A DNA stretch of 64,000 bases from Flavobacterium psychrophilum (GCA_945874225.1 CAMCFT010000013.1:30753-94752); one strand, 5' to 3'; shown: positions 26,139-35,494, numbered from the stretch's first letter. Numbers and translations are program-made. Notes: generated by a model not told the origin, from the sequence alone.

Positions 26139-27011
26139 ATGAAAACATATTTACTTAATCTTGCAGGCATTGCATTCATAATATGCTTTTCTACAAACTT
26201 ATCTGCACAAACTGCAACAGCTGGTACACTTACATTTACATACAACCAGCCGATACCATCAGCTCCAGCCCCAAACACAGGAATTAATAATATTTTGGCT
26301 ATTTGGATAGAGAACAATGCTGGCGGTTTTATTAAAACTAGAAATAAATATGCAGTTGCAGAAAAAGATCATTTACCAACTTGGTCTGTAAAATCAGGTG
26401 GTATTTTGTCAAATTCTTCTGGAGTGAATTCTAATATTACGGATGCCACAACAGGAGCAACTTTAAGCGGAGCAACTGTTGCTAATCCTAGTCCGGCTTA
26501 TGGTACAAGAACCATTCTTTGGGATGGCAAAAATGTATCTGGAACCGCTAATGGTGTTACTGTACCAGACGGAGATTATACAGTATGGATTGAAAGTTCT
26601 TGGGTTGATTCAGGATCTAATAATCATGGTACAATAGCTAGTTTTCTTTTTCATAAAGGACCTGTTGCACAACATTTGACGCCAGTATCTCCAGTTACTT
26701 ATTTCAATACAGTTATTATAGATTGGACACCTTCAGCTCTGGGAGTTGAAGACAATATTTCGCCAAATACACGAGTTGTTGTTTACCCAAATCCAACCAG
26801 TGGTATGTTTAGTCTTGATTTCAAAAATGAAATTAAAAATATTAAAGTTTCAAATATGTTGGGTCAAGTTGTATATGAGGAAAAAGTATCGAATAGTGCC
26901 GCTGGAACCACTAAGAATATTGACCTTTCCAGTTTTGGAAATGGAATTTATATTATCAACGTTTCTAATAATGAAGGAACATCCAACTACAAAGTGATTT
27001 TAGATAAATAA
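26139..27011 (+). CDS. T9SS-exported DUF2271-type protein with flavinylation-like motif
   Basis: A 290-residue secreted protein. ATG 26139 is chosen because it gives a clear signal peptide ending NLSAQ; the TTG at 26073 does not. Residues about 28-195 match DUF2271: ILAIWIENNAGGFIKT, WSVKSGG, then WDGKNVSGTANG and PDGDYTVWIESSW. DATTGATLSG at 102-111 fits the D-x2-[ST]-G-A-T pattern to which ApbE attaches FMN, with Thr108 as likely acceptor. The C-terminal 75 residues (VVVYPNPTSGMFSL to YKVILDK) are a type A T9SS sorting domain, so the protein should be anchored on the cell surface. ApbE is encoded convergently next door. Confidence 0.78.
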   Translation: MKTYLLNLAGIAFIICFSTNLSAQTATAGTLTFTYNQPIPSAPAPNTGINNILAIWIENNAGGFIKTRNKYAVAEKDHLPTWSVKSGGILSNSSGVNSNITDATTGATLSGATVANPSPAYGTRTILWDGKNVSGTANGVTVPDGDYTVWIESSWVDSGSNNHGTIASFLFHKGPVAQHLTPVSPVTYFNTVIIDWTPSALGVEDNISPNTRVVVYPNPTSGMFSLDFKNEIKNIKVSNMLGQVVYEEKVSNSAAGTTKNIDLSSFGNGIYIINVSNNEGTSNYKVILDK

Positions 27012-27032
27012 TTTATCTTAATTTAAAAATAT

Positions 27033-27060
27033 AAAAGCATCCACATTGTGGATGCTTTTT
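27033..27060. terminator. Bidirectional terminator between DUF2271-type gene and apbE
   Basis: A perfect 12-bp stem, AAAAGCATCCAC with GTGGATGCTTTT around ATT, has A and T runs on both sides. It lies between the convergent genes and ends one base before the apbE stop. Confidence 0.88.
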
Positions 27061-28068
27061 TTATTCTTTAGCTTCTGATACAATAGCTTTTATACCCGGA
27101 GTTTCATATACCTGATAATTTCCATTCTCATCAGAATAAATCAAATAAGCTTGTAATTCTTGATGTTTTTGCAAAAACACTTTGGCTTTTTTAAGTCCAA
27201 GAACTAAAACCCCTGTAGCATTCGCATCTGATGTAATGCATTCTTTGGCAAATATAGAAGCACTTAGTAAATTGTTTTTTGTAGGATAACCCGTTTTTGG
27301 ATCTATATGATGTACATATTTTACGCCATCTTCAATCACAAATCTGCGGTAGTTTCCGGAGGTGGCTATGGCTAGATTTTCGAGTTTTACAATTGCTTTT
27401 AATGGGTTTTCAGTTTCCTTGTTGTCAATGGGTTTTTCGATTCCAATTTTCCAATTCTCGCCATTCGAATGACGACCTTTGGCATAAACTTCTCCTCCAA
27501 TTTCTACAATGTAAGCTTTTATTCCTTTCGAATTTAAAAAATCAGAAACCACATCAACAGAATAGCCTTGGGCAAATGCGTTAAAATCCAACGCAACTCT
27601 GGGGTCTTTTTTAACCACTTTATTGCCTTTTAATTTGATTAATTGAAATCCGACAAATTCAAGCATACTGTCAATCTTGGCTTTCTCGATTTTTTGTTTT
27701 TTACCGGGTCCAAAACCATAAGCATTGCTCAATGGATAGATGGTTGGATCAAAAGCGCCGTCAGTATTTTTCCAAACTTCCTTGGCTTTATTAAAACACG
27801 CTATAAAGTATTTGTCAACAATGACATTCTTTTCATTTGAATTGATTCTCGAAATAATAGAGTTGGGAATATAAGTAGAAACAGATAAGTCGAAATCTTT
27901 TAAAATTTTCTCTATTTCTGGCTGAAAATCTCGGTTTTGTGTATCAAAATAAGTAATGTGGTAGGTTGTTCCTTGTGCCTTTCCTTCAATTTTAATTGGC
28001 TCTTGTTGCGAATATAGCGATACGGAATAAAATATAAATAGACTTAGTACGCATCCGATTTTTTTCAT
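27061..28068 (-). CDS. apbE: FAD:protein FMN transferase ApbE
   Basis: A 335-residue secreted ApbE with a signal peptide (FIFYSVSLYSQ). Family landmarks are AQGTTYHITYFDTQ near 33, ALDFNAFAQGYSVDVV near 163, IVEIGGEVYAKGRHSNGENWKIGIEKP near 186, HHIDPKTGYPTKNN near 252 and the metal site SDANATGVLVLGL. The enzyme moves FMN from FAD onto a Thr or Ser of exported proteins. It is flanked by the two DUF2271-type genes, both of which carry motifs resembling its acceptor site, so these are its probable substrates. Confidence 0.93.
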   Translation of the reverse strand: MKKIGCVLSLFIFYSVSLYSQQEPIKIEGKAQGTTYHITYFDTQNRDFQPEIEKILKDFDLSVSTYIPNSIISRINSNEKNVIVDKYFIACFNKAKEVWKNTDGAFDPTIYPLSNAYGFGPGKKQKIEKAKIDSMLEFVGFQLIKLKGNKVVKKDPRVALDFNAFAQGYSVDVVSDFLNSKGIKAYIVEIGGEVYAKGRHSNGENWKIGIEKPIDNKETENPLKAIVKLENLAIATSGNYRRFVIEDGVKYVHHIDPKTGYPTKNNLLSASIFAKECITSDANATGVLVLGLKKAKVFLQKHQELQAYLIYSDENGNYQVYETPGIKAIVSEAKE

Positions 28069-28312
28069 AATGGCTCCAATTTTGGTTCTTGTAAAGATAG
28101 GATTTTCAGTGGAGATTAAGAAAAGTTCAGAAATTTTAAATGTAAAAAAGTAATGAAGTTTTCAGCTCATTTTGACACTTAATTTTTAATGAAAATTTGA
28201 GAATATGACAAATGTCATTTTATAAACATCTAGTAATCAATATATTTGTTATAAAATTATTCCATATAAATATTTTTTTTAATAAAATAGATAACAAATA
28301 AACATCCACATT

Positions 28313-29134
28313 ATGAAAACAATATTACTCTCACAAGCTATTTTTGCTGCAGCACTTTTCTTCACAGCAAACACATTTGCTCAAACTGCTGGAACTTTAA
28401 ATTTTAATTTTACAACTCTTAATCAAGGAACCTCAAAATGTGTTATGGCTGTTTGGGTTGAAAACAGTGCAGGTTTATTTATCAAAACAAAAATCCGTTA
28501 TTTAGGCAACGGGACTTCAGACCATTTACCAGTTTATGGTGTCAAATCTGGTGGCTCTGCGTATGATGCAATGTCAGGCAATATAGTAGATGCAACCACT
28601 GGACCGACTCGATCTTCGTCAACTACTCCTGTTGCTTGGGGACCAAAATCATTATCTTGGAATGGTACAAACGTAGCTGGAACAATAGTAGCTGATGGTG
28701 TTTATAAAGTATGGGTCGAAGCTGCATGGAATGATGGTGATCCTGATATACACGACTACATCAATACTGGTTATTCTTTTACAAAAGGCATCGCAATAAA
28801 TAGCACTATTCCAGCATCGGATGCAGTGTTAAATGCAATGACTCTTGTTTGGACTCCATCAGCTTTGAGTCTTGATAGTGTTTACAAAACAAAAGTGGCT
28901 ATCTATCCTAACCCAAGTAATGGGGTTGTCAATGTGCAGTACAAAAATATCCCTGTAAGTAATATTGATGTCGTAAACGTTTTAGGGCAAGTTGTGAAAT
29001 CAGTAAAAATAGATTCTTCAAAATCAGAAACTAGCCAAAGTATTGATTTATCCGGTAATGCAAATGGCCTTTATATTATTAATGTTTCAACAAACGAAAC
29101 CTCTTCAAGTTATAAAGTGGTTTTAGATAAATAA
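28313..29134 (+). CDS. Second T9SS-exported DUF2271-type protein
   Basis: A 273-residue paralogue of the 26139 gene, on the other side of apbE. The signal peptide ends NTFAQ. The DUF2271 part includes CVMAVWVENSAGLFIKT, YGVKSGG, WNGTNVAGTI and ADGVYKVWVEAAW. The flavinylation-like site is DATTGPTRS (Asp93 to Thr99), with Pro in place of Ala, so modification is less certain than in copy 1. The tail (VAIYPNPSNGVVNV to YKVVLDK) is a type A T9SS sorting domain. A strong terminator follows. Confidence 0.78.
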   Translation: MKTILLSQAIFAAALFFTANTFAQTAGTLNFNFTTLNQGTSKCVMAVWVENSAGLFIKTKIRYLGNGTSDHLPVYGVKSGGSAYDAMSGNIVDATTGPTRSSSTTPVAWGPKSLSWNGTNVAGTIVADGVYKVWVEAAWNDGDPDIHDYINTGYSFTKGIAINSTIPASDAVLNAMTLVWTPSALSLDSVYKTKVAIYPNPSNGVVNVQYKNIPVSNIDVVNVLGQVVKSVKIDSSKSETSQSIDLSGNANGLYIINVSTNETSSSYKVVLDK

Positions 29135-29150
29135 TTTATATTTTTAATTT

Positions 29151-29187
29151 AAAAAGCTCCAAATCAGTTGTGATTTGGAGCTTTTTT
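29151..29187. terminator. Strong terminator after the second DUF2271-type gene
   Basis: A perfect 16-bp stem, AAAAAGCTCCAAATCA with TGATTTGGAGCTTTTT around GTTG, with a T run. It lies between convergent genes and can act on both strands. Confidence 0.9.
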
Positions 29188-29203
29188 ATAAAATACAATT
29201 GTA

Positions 29204-30541
29204 TTACTGCACTAAATGTTCATCAGCAATACTTAATGCTTCTGATATAATAGCCAATCCTTCGTCTATTTCTTTTTCGTTGATACACATTGGCGGAGCA
29301 ATAAAAATATAACCCCAACGTACAAAAGTATATAATCCCAATTCCCTAACTTTTGCTGCAATTAGATTGGTAACTTTCAAGTCTTCACCACCTGCATTAT
29401 AAGGAGCAATAAGTTCTCCCGTAGTTTTATTTTTTAAAATATCCAAACAACCTAGAAGTCCTGTGTTTCTAAAAGCGCCCATACTTGGATGTTTACTTCT
29501 CATTTCCTCTATTTTAGACTCCAGATAAGCACTCATTTTTCGGGTGTTCTCTATCAATTTGTCGCTTTCATAAATGTTGATTACGGCCAATGACGCTGCC
29601 AAAGCTACCGGATGCGCATTGTAAGTCAATCCAATCATCATTGGAGTGTTATCAAATTTGGCTGCGATTTTATCAGAAACCATCAAACAACCAAGAGGTA
29701 AATAAGAAGACGTCAATCCTTTTGCCATACAAATCATATCCGGAATGATATCGTGATTTTCAAATCCGAACCATTTTCCGGTCCGGCCAAAACCACTCAT
29801 TACTTCATCAGCAATAAACAGGATTCCGTATTTTTCGCAAAGGGCTTTGATACCTTTTAAATAGCCTTTTGGATAATGCAAACAACCCGAAGAACCGCTT
29901 TCGCCTTCAAAAATAAAAGCCGCAATATTAGCTTTACCTTCAAAATGGATTACTCTTTCTACATATTCCAAACTCAAATTTAATTTTGTGGCATCGTCCA
30001 AATCTTTCATTCCAAAGAAATAGTAAGGGTCGTCCAATAAAACCGCATTAGGCATTTGTTGCGAATCGTTTGCCAATTTTCTTGGATCGCCACCTACGGA
30101 CATTCCGCCTATAGAACCACCATGAAATGCTCTGTATCTTCCAATGATTTTGTGTCTTCCGGTATAAAGTCTTGCCAATTTGATGGCATTATCTACCGAA
30201 GAAGTGCCACATAAAGTAAAAAAAGCTTTATTCAAATCACCTGGGCAGATTTCTGATAATTTTTTAGATAATTTGGCGCGAATTTCTGTGGTGCAGGTTG
30301 GTGTCACAAAACTTACTTTTTGCATTTGTTCTACAACAGCATCGGTAACACGCTGATCACCGTGGCCGATATTTACCGACATTAATCCGCTGGAGAAATC
30401 AATGATTCTTTTACCGCCAATTTCATATAAATAAACGCCTTCGGCTCTTTCGATAGCAATTGGATTTACGCTTGCTTGTGCTGACCACGAGAATAAACTG
30501 AATTCTTTACTGTCGGAAATAATTTGTTCTTTACTTAACAT
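29204..30541 (-). CDS. Class III aminotransferase, possibly beta-alanine/omega-amino-acid specific
   Basis: A 445-residue PLP-dependent class III aminotransferase. RAFHGGSIGGMSVGG near 137, the cofactor Asp245 in FIADEVMSGFGRTGKW and the Schiff-base Lys274 in MAKGLTSSYLPLG are all present. GLTYNAHPVALAAS is typical of the taurine/omega-amino-acid:pyruvate branch. In this locus it could convert beta-alanine to malonate semialdehyde, the substrate of the MmsA-type enzyme encoded three genes upstream on the same strand. This substrate is inferred. Confidence 0.85.
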   Translation of the reverse strand: MLSKEQIISDSKEFSLFSWSAQASVNPIAIERAEGVYLYEIGGKRIIDFSSGLMSVNIGHGDQRVTDAVVEQMQKVSFVTPTCTTEIRAKLSKKLSEICPGDLNKAFFTLCGTSSVDNAIKLARLYTGRHKIIGRYRAFHGGSIGGMSVGGDPRKLANDSQQMPNAVLLDDPYYFFGMKDLDDATKLNLSLEYVERVIHFEGKANIAAFIFEGESGSSGCLHYPKGYLKGIKALCEKYGILFIADEVMSGFGRTGKWFGFENHDIIPDMICMAKGLTSSYLPLGCLMVSDKIAAKFDNTPMMIGLTYNAHPVALAASLAVINIYESDKLIENTRKMSAYLESKIEEMRSKHPSMGAFRNTGLLGCLDILKNKTTGELIAPYNAGGEDLKVTNLIAAKVRELGLYTFVRWGYIFIAPPMCINEKEIDEGLAIISEALSIADEHLVQ

Positions 30542-30565
30542 TATATTTAAAATTTTAGTTTTAAT

Positions 30566-31015
30566 TTATTTAACAGCGAGATCATAAGTGAATACAAGAT
30601 CGTCTCTAACAAATCCCATTTTATGATACAAACCTTGTGCAATTACATTATTTTTAGCGGTTCGCAATCGAACTAATTTCACGCCAAGTTCCTTTGCTAG
30701 TTCTACGGTTTTAAGAATTAGTTTTTCTCCTGTACCATTATTTCGAATGGTTGAATCAACATACAAATCGTTTAAAATTAAAATCTTATTCAATAGAATA
30801 GAGGAAAATGTTGGATAGATAAGGGTAAAGCCAATCGCTTTTTCTTTTATCGTATCATCAAAAGCCATAAAAATAATAGCTTCGTTGTTTTCCATTCTTT
30901 CTTTTAAAAAAGATTTATGCTTTTCAATATTGGATGGTTTTTTATAAAAAACAAGGTATTGATCAAACAAGTTTGTCAATTGGTCTAAATCTTGTATTGT
31001 GGCTTTTCGTATCAT
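30566..31015 (-). CDS. GNAT-family N-acetyltransferase
   Basis: A 149-residue GNAT protein with the acetyl-CoA loop VDSTIRNNGTGEKLILKTVE near 101 (G-x-G in NNGTGEK) and the closing QGLYHKMGFVRDD. The opening IRKATIQDLDQLTNLF is typical. It lies 3 bp after the next GNAT gene and 24 bp before the aminotransferase, so all are probably co-transcribed. The substrate is unknown. Confidence 0.85.
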   Translation of the reverse strand: MIRKATIQDLDQLTNLFDQYLVFYKKPSNIEKHKSFLKERMENNEAIIFMAFDDTIKEKAIGFTLIYPTFSSILLNKILILNDLYVDSTIRNNGTGEKLILKTVELAKELGVKLVRLRTAKNNVIAQGLYHKMGFVRDDLVFTYDLAVK

Positions 31016-31018
31016 ATT

Positions 31019-31516
31019 TTATAATAAATTGGACATTAATACTTCATCTATGAATTGATTCTTGCTTTTTAAATAGGTATAATTTTTCAAAACTCCTTCT
31101 TTTGTAAATCCAACACTTTCATAGAGTTGAATAGCCTTGTTGTTATGAACAGCAACGCTTAATTCAATTCTTAAAACGGCATTTTTCTTGCAAAAATCGA
31201 TAATTTCCAACATCATTTTTCTTCCAAATCCTTTTCCAAAATGTTCAGGATGAATGGCAACTCCTCCTAAATATAGGATGTGTTCATTTCTGAATTTTTG
31301 CCTGATTAGTTTACACATTCCTAAAGTTTCAGAACCCTCTTTATATAGGTATAAAACTTCGTCTTTAAGTAAATCCTCAAAAATGGGTCTGAAAGTTTCC
31401 GAATCCATCATTTCATATAGTAAATATGGATTCACTTCAGGATACATATACAAATTATAAATATACGAGAAATCCTCCGCTTTTACTTTTTCTAACATCA
31501 ATTTTTCTGTTTCCAA
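31019..31516 (-). CDS. GNAT-family N-acetyltransferase
   Basis: A 165-residue GNAT protein with acetyl-CoA motif GVAIHPEHFGKGFGRKMMLE near 85 and the closing NNKAIQLYESVGFTKEGVL. It resembles amino-acid or polyamine acetyltransferases of the RimI/SpeG group, but no substrate-specific residue can be named. It is coupled to the following GNAT gene with a 2-bp gap. Confidence 0.83.
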   Translation of the reverse strand: METEKLMLEKVKAEDFSYIYNLYMYPEVNPYLLYEMMDSETFRPIFEDLLKDEVLYLYKEGSETLGMCKLIRQKFRNEHILYLGGVAIHPEHFGKGFGRKMMLEIIDFCKKNAVLRIELSVAVHNNKAIQLYESVGFTKEGVLKNYTYLKSKNQFIDEVLMSNLL

Positions 31517-31573
31517 CGGTTGAAAATGTTGGCTATTGTTAATAATTATATTTTTAATCCTATTTTTCTATTT

Positions 31574-31608
31574 CGGCTCCCTCTCCTTTGGGGAGAGTCG
31601 GGGAGAGG
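31574..31608. repeat. Dispersed CTCTCC-TTTGGGGAGAG hairpin repeat
   Basis: CTCTCCTTTGGGGAGAG, followed by CGGGGAGAGG, forms a GC-rich hairpin that stands out from AT-rich surroundings between genes. A similar sequence occurs near 62275, and a coding version at 6144-6178. Confidence 0.55.
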
Positions 31609-31610
31609 AT

Positions 31611-33068
31611 TTAGCTCATCCAATTCGTTCCTGCTTCAGGATTCCATTTAGTGGTTGTTTTCTTTTCTTTGGTAAAAAATCCAATAGAACTTTTTCCGGT
31701 GATATCACCTGATCCGAATCTTGATTCATTCCATCCTCCAAAACCAAAAGGTTCTCTTGGAACAGGAACACCAATGTTTACGCCACACATTCCCGCCGAA
31801 GCATTTTCAGTAACATAATTCGCCATACCGCCGCTTTGTGTAAACACAGAGCACGCATTTCCATAAGGATTTGCATTTTCAATTGCCAAAGCTTCATCAA
31901 TAGTTTTCACACGAACAATAGCGAGAACTGGCCCGAAAACTTCTTCTCTTGCAATTTTCATATCGGCAGTGGCGTAATCTATTAAAGTTGGTCCAACATA
32001 AAAACCGTTTTCTTTTCCAGGAACAACAGTATTTCTTCCGTCCAAAATGATTTTCGCACCTTGTTGTTCGGCCTCAGTGATGTATGCTTCAATTCTTTCT
32101 TTGGCAGCTTTCGAAATTACAGCCCCCAATGTTGTGCCACATTGAATTTTTTGAGCATCACCTATTAATTTATCAAGAATAGCATCACAATCGCCAACAG
32201 CAATTAAAGTAGCAGCAGCCATACAACGCTGACCGGCACAACCGCTCATTGAAGCGACAATATTAGACGAAGCCATATCGGGATGGGCGTCTGGTAATAA
32301 AATAATATGATTTTTTGCTCCCCCAAGTGCTAATACTTGTTTCAGATTATTGCTGGCTCTTTGATAAACAATTTTGGCCACTTTGGTAGAACCAACAAAT
32401 GTTACTGCCTTAATTCCGGGATGGTCACAAATGTTTTCAACAGTCGATTGGGTTCCATTGATTACATTAAAAAGTCCGTCAGGAAGTCCTGCTTCTTTTA
32501 ATAATTTTGCAATATATTGAGCACTTATAGGCACAGATTCTGATGGTTTTAAAATCATTGCGTTTCCAAGAGCAATTGCGTTTACTATTGTCCAATGCGG
32601 AACCATACTTGGAAAATTAAACGGAACTATTGAAGCTACAATTCCAATAGGGTTTCTGGTAGAAGAACAATAAACCCCTCGGCTAACTTCCATATTTTCA
32701 CCATTTACAAATTGCGGTAGCGAACAAGCAAACTCTGTTAGTTCAATAGCTTTGTCAATTTCGGCTTTTGCTTCACCGTGAATTTTTCCGTTTTCACGGT
32801 AAATAATTTCGGTAAGTTCAACACTGTTTTTTTCTAATAACTGTTTGTATTTATAGAAAACTTGTACTCTTTCTTTTAAGGTAACTTTTTGCCAAGCTTT
32901 TTGAGCTTTTTCAGCTGTAGCTACTATTTCATTCAAATCTTCCATAGTAGATTCATTGAAAGTAGTTAATTTCTCACCGTCTAAAGGAGAGATAACAGAA
33001 TGAATTTTTGTTGAACTACCGGATTTAAACTCCCCGTTTATAAAGTTTTTTACTTCGTTAAATGACAT
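31611..33068 (-). CDS. mmsA: Methylmalonate/malonate-semialdehyde dehydrogenase (CoA-acylating)
   Basis: A 485-residue aldehyde dehydrogenase of the MmsA/IolA type. ATG 33068 (MSFNEVKNFINGEF) is chosen; the in-frame extension to 33173 is AT-rich leader. The diagnostic features are the active-site block SGCAGQRCMAAA with Cys282, and GGAKNH with Asn253 where ordinary aldehyde dehydrogenases have the general base Glu. Such enzymes turn malonate or methylmalonate semialdehyde into acetyl- or propionyl-CoA with NAD and CoA. In this locus it could finish beta-alanine breakdown. Propionyl-CoA formed from methylmalonate semialdehyde could feed the carboxylase at 10080-13556. Confidence 0.92.
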   Translation of the reverse strand: MSFNEVKNFINGEFKSGSSTKIHSVISPLDGEKLTTFNESTMEDLNEIVATAEKAQKAWQKVTLKERVQVFYKYKQLLEKNSVELTEIIYRENGKIHGEAKAEIDKAIELTEFACSLPQFVNGENMEVSRGVYCSSTRNPIGIVASIVPFNFPSMVPHWTIVNAIALGNAMILKPSESVPISAQYIAKLLKEAGLPDGLFNVINGTQSTVENICDHPGIKAVTFVGSTKVAKIVYQRASNNLKQVLALGGAKNHIILLPDAHPDMASSNIVASMSGCAGQRCMAAATLIAVGDCDAILDKLIGDAQKIQCGTTLGAVISKAAKERIEAYITEAEQQGAKIILDGRNTVVPGKENGFYVGPTLIDYATADMKIAREEVFGPVLAIVRVKTIDEALAIENANPYGNACSVFTQSGGMANYVTENASAGMCGVNIGVPVPREPFGFGGWNESRFGSGDITGKSSIGFFTKEKKTTTKWNPEAGTNWMS

Positions 33069-33133
33069 ATTATCTAATTTAAAAATTTTTTCAAATATAC
33101 AAAAATTAATAAAAATTAAATAAATTTTTTTGC

Positions 33134-33175
33134 GTGTGTCAAAAATATTGTTAGATTTACAAAAAATTGACACAC
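33134..33175. promoter_or_regulatory. Inverted repeat in the divergent mmsA/nhaC-like promoter region
   Basis: GTGTGTCAA (33134-33142) and TTGACACAC (33167-33175) are perfect 9-bp arms 24 bp apart, in the gap between divergent genes. Similar half-site sequence occurs upstream of the gamma-glutamyl ligase (18503-18510). It is a candidate operator, possibly for the local Lrp-type regulator. Confidence 0.5.
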
Positions 33176-33281
33176 TTGTTAACTTATTTACAAGATTGAA
33201 TGTTTTGAAAAGTGAGGGAAATTTGAGTTGAAATTAGCCAAATTAAACCAATTATTATTTATTAACTAAAACCACAATCGA

Positions 33282-34817
33282 ATGAAATCAATGAAATCGG
33301 TCTCAACAATTATCGGAGTCGCCTTATTATTTTTGGCAGCTCTTTGCTATTTTATTAACTGGCATGCTTTAGTTCCTGCATTTACTGTATTGGGAATAGC
33401 AATTATTACTAGGAAAGCCTTGGAACCTCTTATTATAGGTTGTGCTATAGGATTTATCCTTTTAGCAAAACAAGGAGGATCTAAAGAATGGTTTCCGGAA
33501 GGTGAAGGAATGATTTTTCCATTAAATATGTTTGATGGATTATTTTCATCGATAGCTAGAGATGCTCACGATGGTGGATTAATTTGGGTAATATTAGTAT
33601 GTATATTATATGGTGCATTTGTGCAGATGGTTGTTGCCTCTGGAGGAATTAAAGCGGTAGGGAAATATTCTGAAAACCATGTAAAAACCAAAAAACAATC
33701 TTTATTGATGACCTATTGGTTGAGTTTTTTCTTCTTCTTGGACGATTATTTCAGTGCGTTATCAGTAGGAAACACAATGAGACCTATTACAGATAAATTT
33801 GGCGTTTCTAGAGATAAATTGGCTTTGGTTTTGAGTTTTGTTTGTGTACCATTGACAATTATTTTTCCTATTTCAACCTGGACAATTTTTTATGGAACTC
33901 AAATTGCTGCAATTGAAGGTGGTGTTATGGATAGTGCTGGTCAAGCCATTACAAGTCCAATTGAAGCATTTATGCATACTATACCCTATAACTTTTCGGC
34001 TTGGATCTCTTTAATTCTGGGAGCCTTAGTTGTTTATGAGTTTCTTCCTGATTTTGCAGGAATAAAAGCTGCCGAAGCTGCTGTTGTTATAGAAGAGAAA
34101 AAAGTTAAAATAAATAAGAAGGACAAAAAAGAAGGGAAAGTAATGTATTTTTTAATGCCTTTGTTAATATTGATTTTTTGTACCATATTTCCTTATCCTT
34201 GGGATTTTGACTTCTGGGGAAGTGGATTTACTTTTTCTATGGATTATATTTTTGGTAGTATTGATGCCTTAAGAGGTATTGCTACGGCTTGTGTATTTGT
34301 TTATTTGTATTTCTGGATTTTTAATATTGTGGATTTTCACAAAATTTCGGACAATTTTGTAAAAGGACTTGAAACTATAACTTTTGTATTGGCAGTTTTA
34401 GGTTTTACTTATTTATTAAAAGATGTTCAAAATGGATTAGGATTCAATGAGTTTGTAGCAACACACTTAGAAGGAATTAGTTGGTTAAACAGCGCTACAT
34501 TGCCATTTATAGTTTTTGTTTTAGTAGCTTGGATTTGTTGGGCAACTGGTTCAAACTGGGGAATCTATGCAATTCTTGTTCCTACAACAGCTATTTTGTC
34601 GACTCAAGTTCATGCAGATTTCTGGTTGACACAAGGAGCATTGGCATCAGGAACAGTTTGGGGAGCAGCTGCTTGTTTTTTCTCTGACAACAGAGTGCTT
34701 ACAGCACAATCTTGTAAAGTGGATATGATGAAACATGGTATTTCACAATTTCCATATCAAATGATCATTTTTGTAGCTTCATCTGTAGTTTATCTTATAG
34801 CTGGGTTTATCTTATAA
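33282..34817 (+). CDS. Na+/H+ antiporter NhaC-superfamily transporter
   Basis: A 511-residue polytopic membrane protein (about 11-12 helices) of the NhaC/PF03553 type. Landmarks are LSFFFFLDDYFSALSVGNTMRP near 152, with a buried acidic pair, and ATGSNWGIYAILVPTTA in the C-terminal part. Members exchange sodium for protons, and some exchange organic solutes. In first position of the plus-strand catabolic run it may import or exchange an amine or amino acid. The gene pair with mmsA is divergent over a 213-bp gap. Confidence 0.85.
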   Translation: MKSMKSVSTIIGVALLFLAALCYFINWHALVPAFTVLGIAIITRKALEPLIIGCAIGFILLAKQGGSKEWFPEGEGMIFPLNMFDGLFSSIARDAHDGGLIWVILVCILYGAFVQMVVASGGIKAVGKYSENHVKTKKQSLLMTYWLSFFFFLDDYFSALSVGNTMRPITDKFGVSRDKLALVLSFVCVPLTIIFPISTWTIFYGTQIAAIEGGVMDSAGQAITSPIEAFMHTIPYNFSAWISLILGALVVYEFLPDFAGIKAAEAAVVIEEKKVKINKKDKKEGKVMYFLMPLLILIFCTIFPYPWDFDFWGSGFTFSMDYIFGSIDALRGIATACVFVYLYFWIFNIVDFHKISDNFVKGLETITFVLAVLGFTYLLKDVQNGLGFNEFVATHLEGISWLNSATLPFIVFVLVAWICWATGSNWGIYAILVPTTAILSTQVHADFWLTQGALASGTVWGAAACFFSDNRVLTAQSCKVDMMKHGISQFPYQMIIFVASSVVYLIAGFIL

Positions 34818-34826
34818 TTTTATTAT

Positions 34827-35483
34827 ATGATTCGAAAAGAAATTTCAGAAGATTTTATAATTAGAAACGCTACTCCAGATGATGCAATTCAGATGGAGTA
34901 CGTTCAAAAACAATGTTATCCTAGCTTGCACGAATCAGCATTGATGAATAGGAATCATTTTATAAATCATATAAAAACATTTCCTGAAGGTCAAATTGTG
35001 ATTGAAATGGATGGAATCATTGTTGGCTCTGCCAGTTCTATGAGAAGCAATTTTCCGGATCACGATCCTACTTATCTTGAAATTACGGATAATTTATGGA
35101 TAACCAATACGCATCTTCCAGATGGAGATTGGATGTATGGAATTGATATTGGGGTTTTGCCGGAATATAGAGGTATGGGATTCTCTAGAGAATTGTACTT
35201 GGCAAGACAGGAAATTGGAAAAAAATTAGGTTTAAAAGGTCAGTTAATTGCGGGAATGGCTATAGGGTATGGCAGAGTAAAAAACAGAATGACTATAGAA
35301 GAATATTGTTATGCGCTGGAAATTAAAAAATTTACAGATCCAACAATAACTCCGCAAATGAAAGCAGGTTTCAGGTGGATTAGACCTCTTTATAATCATA
35401 TTGATGATCCTCAAGCAGGATTTGCTTGTGTATTAATGTATTTACCTGTTGATGAAAATTATAGAATTGATAAAACGCGTTAA
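34827..35483 (+). CDS. GNAT acetyltransferase, polyamine-locus paralogue A
   Basis: A 218-residue GNAT protein longer than usual, with a C-terminal extension (TDPTITPQMKAGFRWIRPLYN, then MYLPVDENYRI). The acetyl-CoA loop is GVLPEYRGMGFSRELY near 112. It resembles the GNAT half of GNAT-nitrilase fusion proteins, but no hydrolase domain follows. It is a close paralogue of the next gene and of the one at 42661. It lies 9 bp after the antiporter gene. Acetylation of an amine intermediate is a reasonable but untested role. Confidence 0.83.
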   Translation: MIRKEISEDFIIRNATPDDAIQMEYVQKQCYPSLHESALMNRNHFINHIKTFPEGQIVIEMDGIIVGSASSMRSNFPDHDPTYLEITDNLWITNTHLPDGDWMYGIDIGVLPEYRGMGFSRELYLARQEIGKKLGLKGQLIAGMAIGYGRVKNRMTIEEYCYALEIKKFTDPTITPQMKAGFRWIRPLYNHIDDPQAGFACVLMYLPVDENYRIDKTR

Positions 35484-35494
35484 AATTTAAACCT

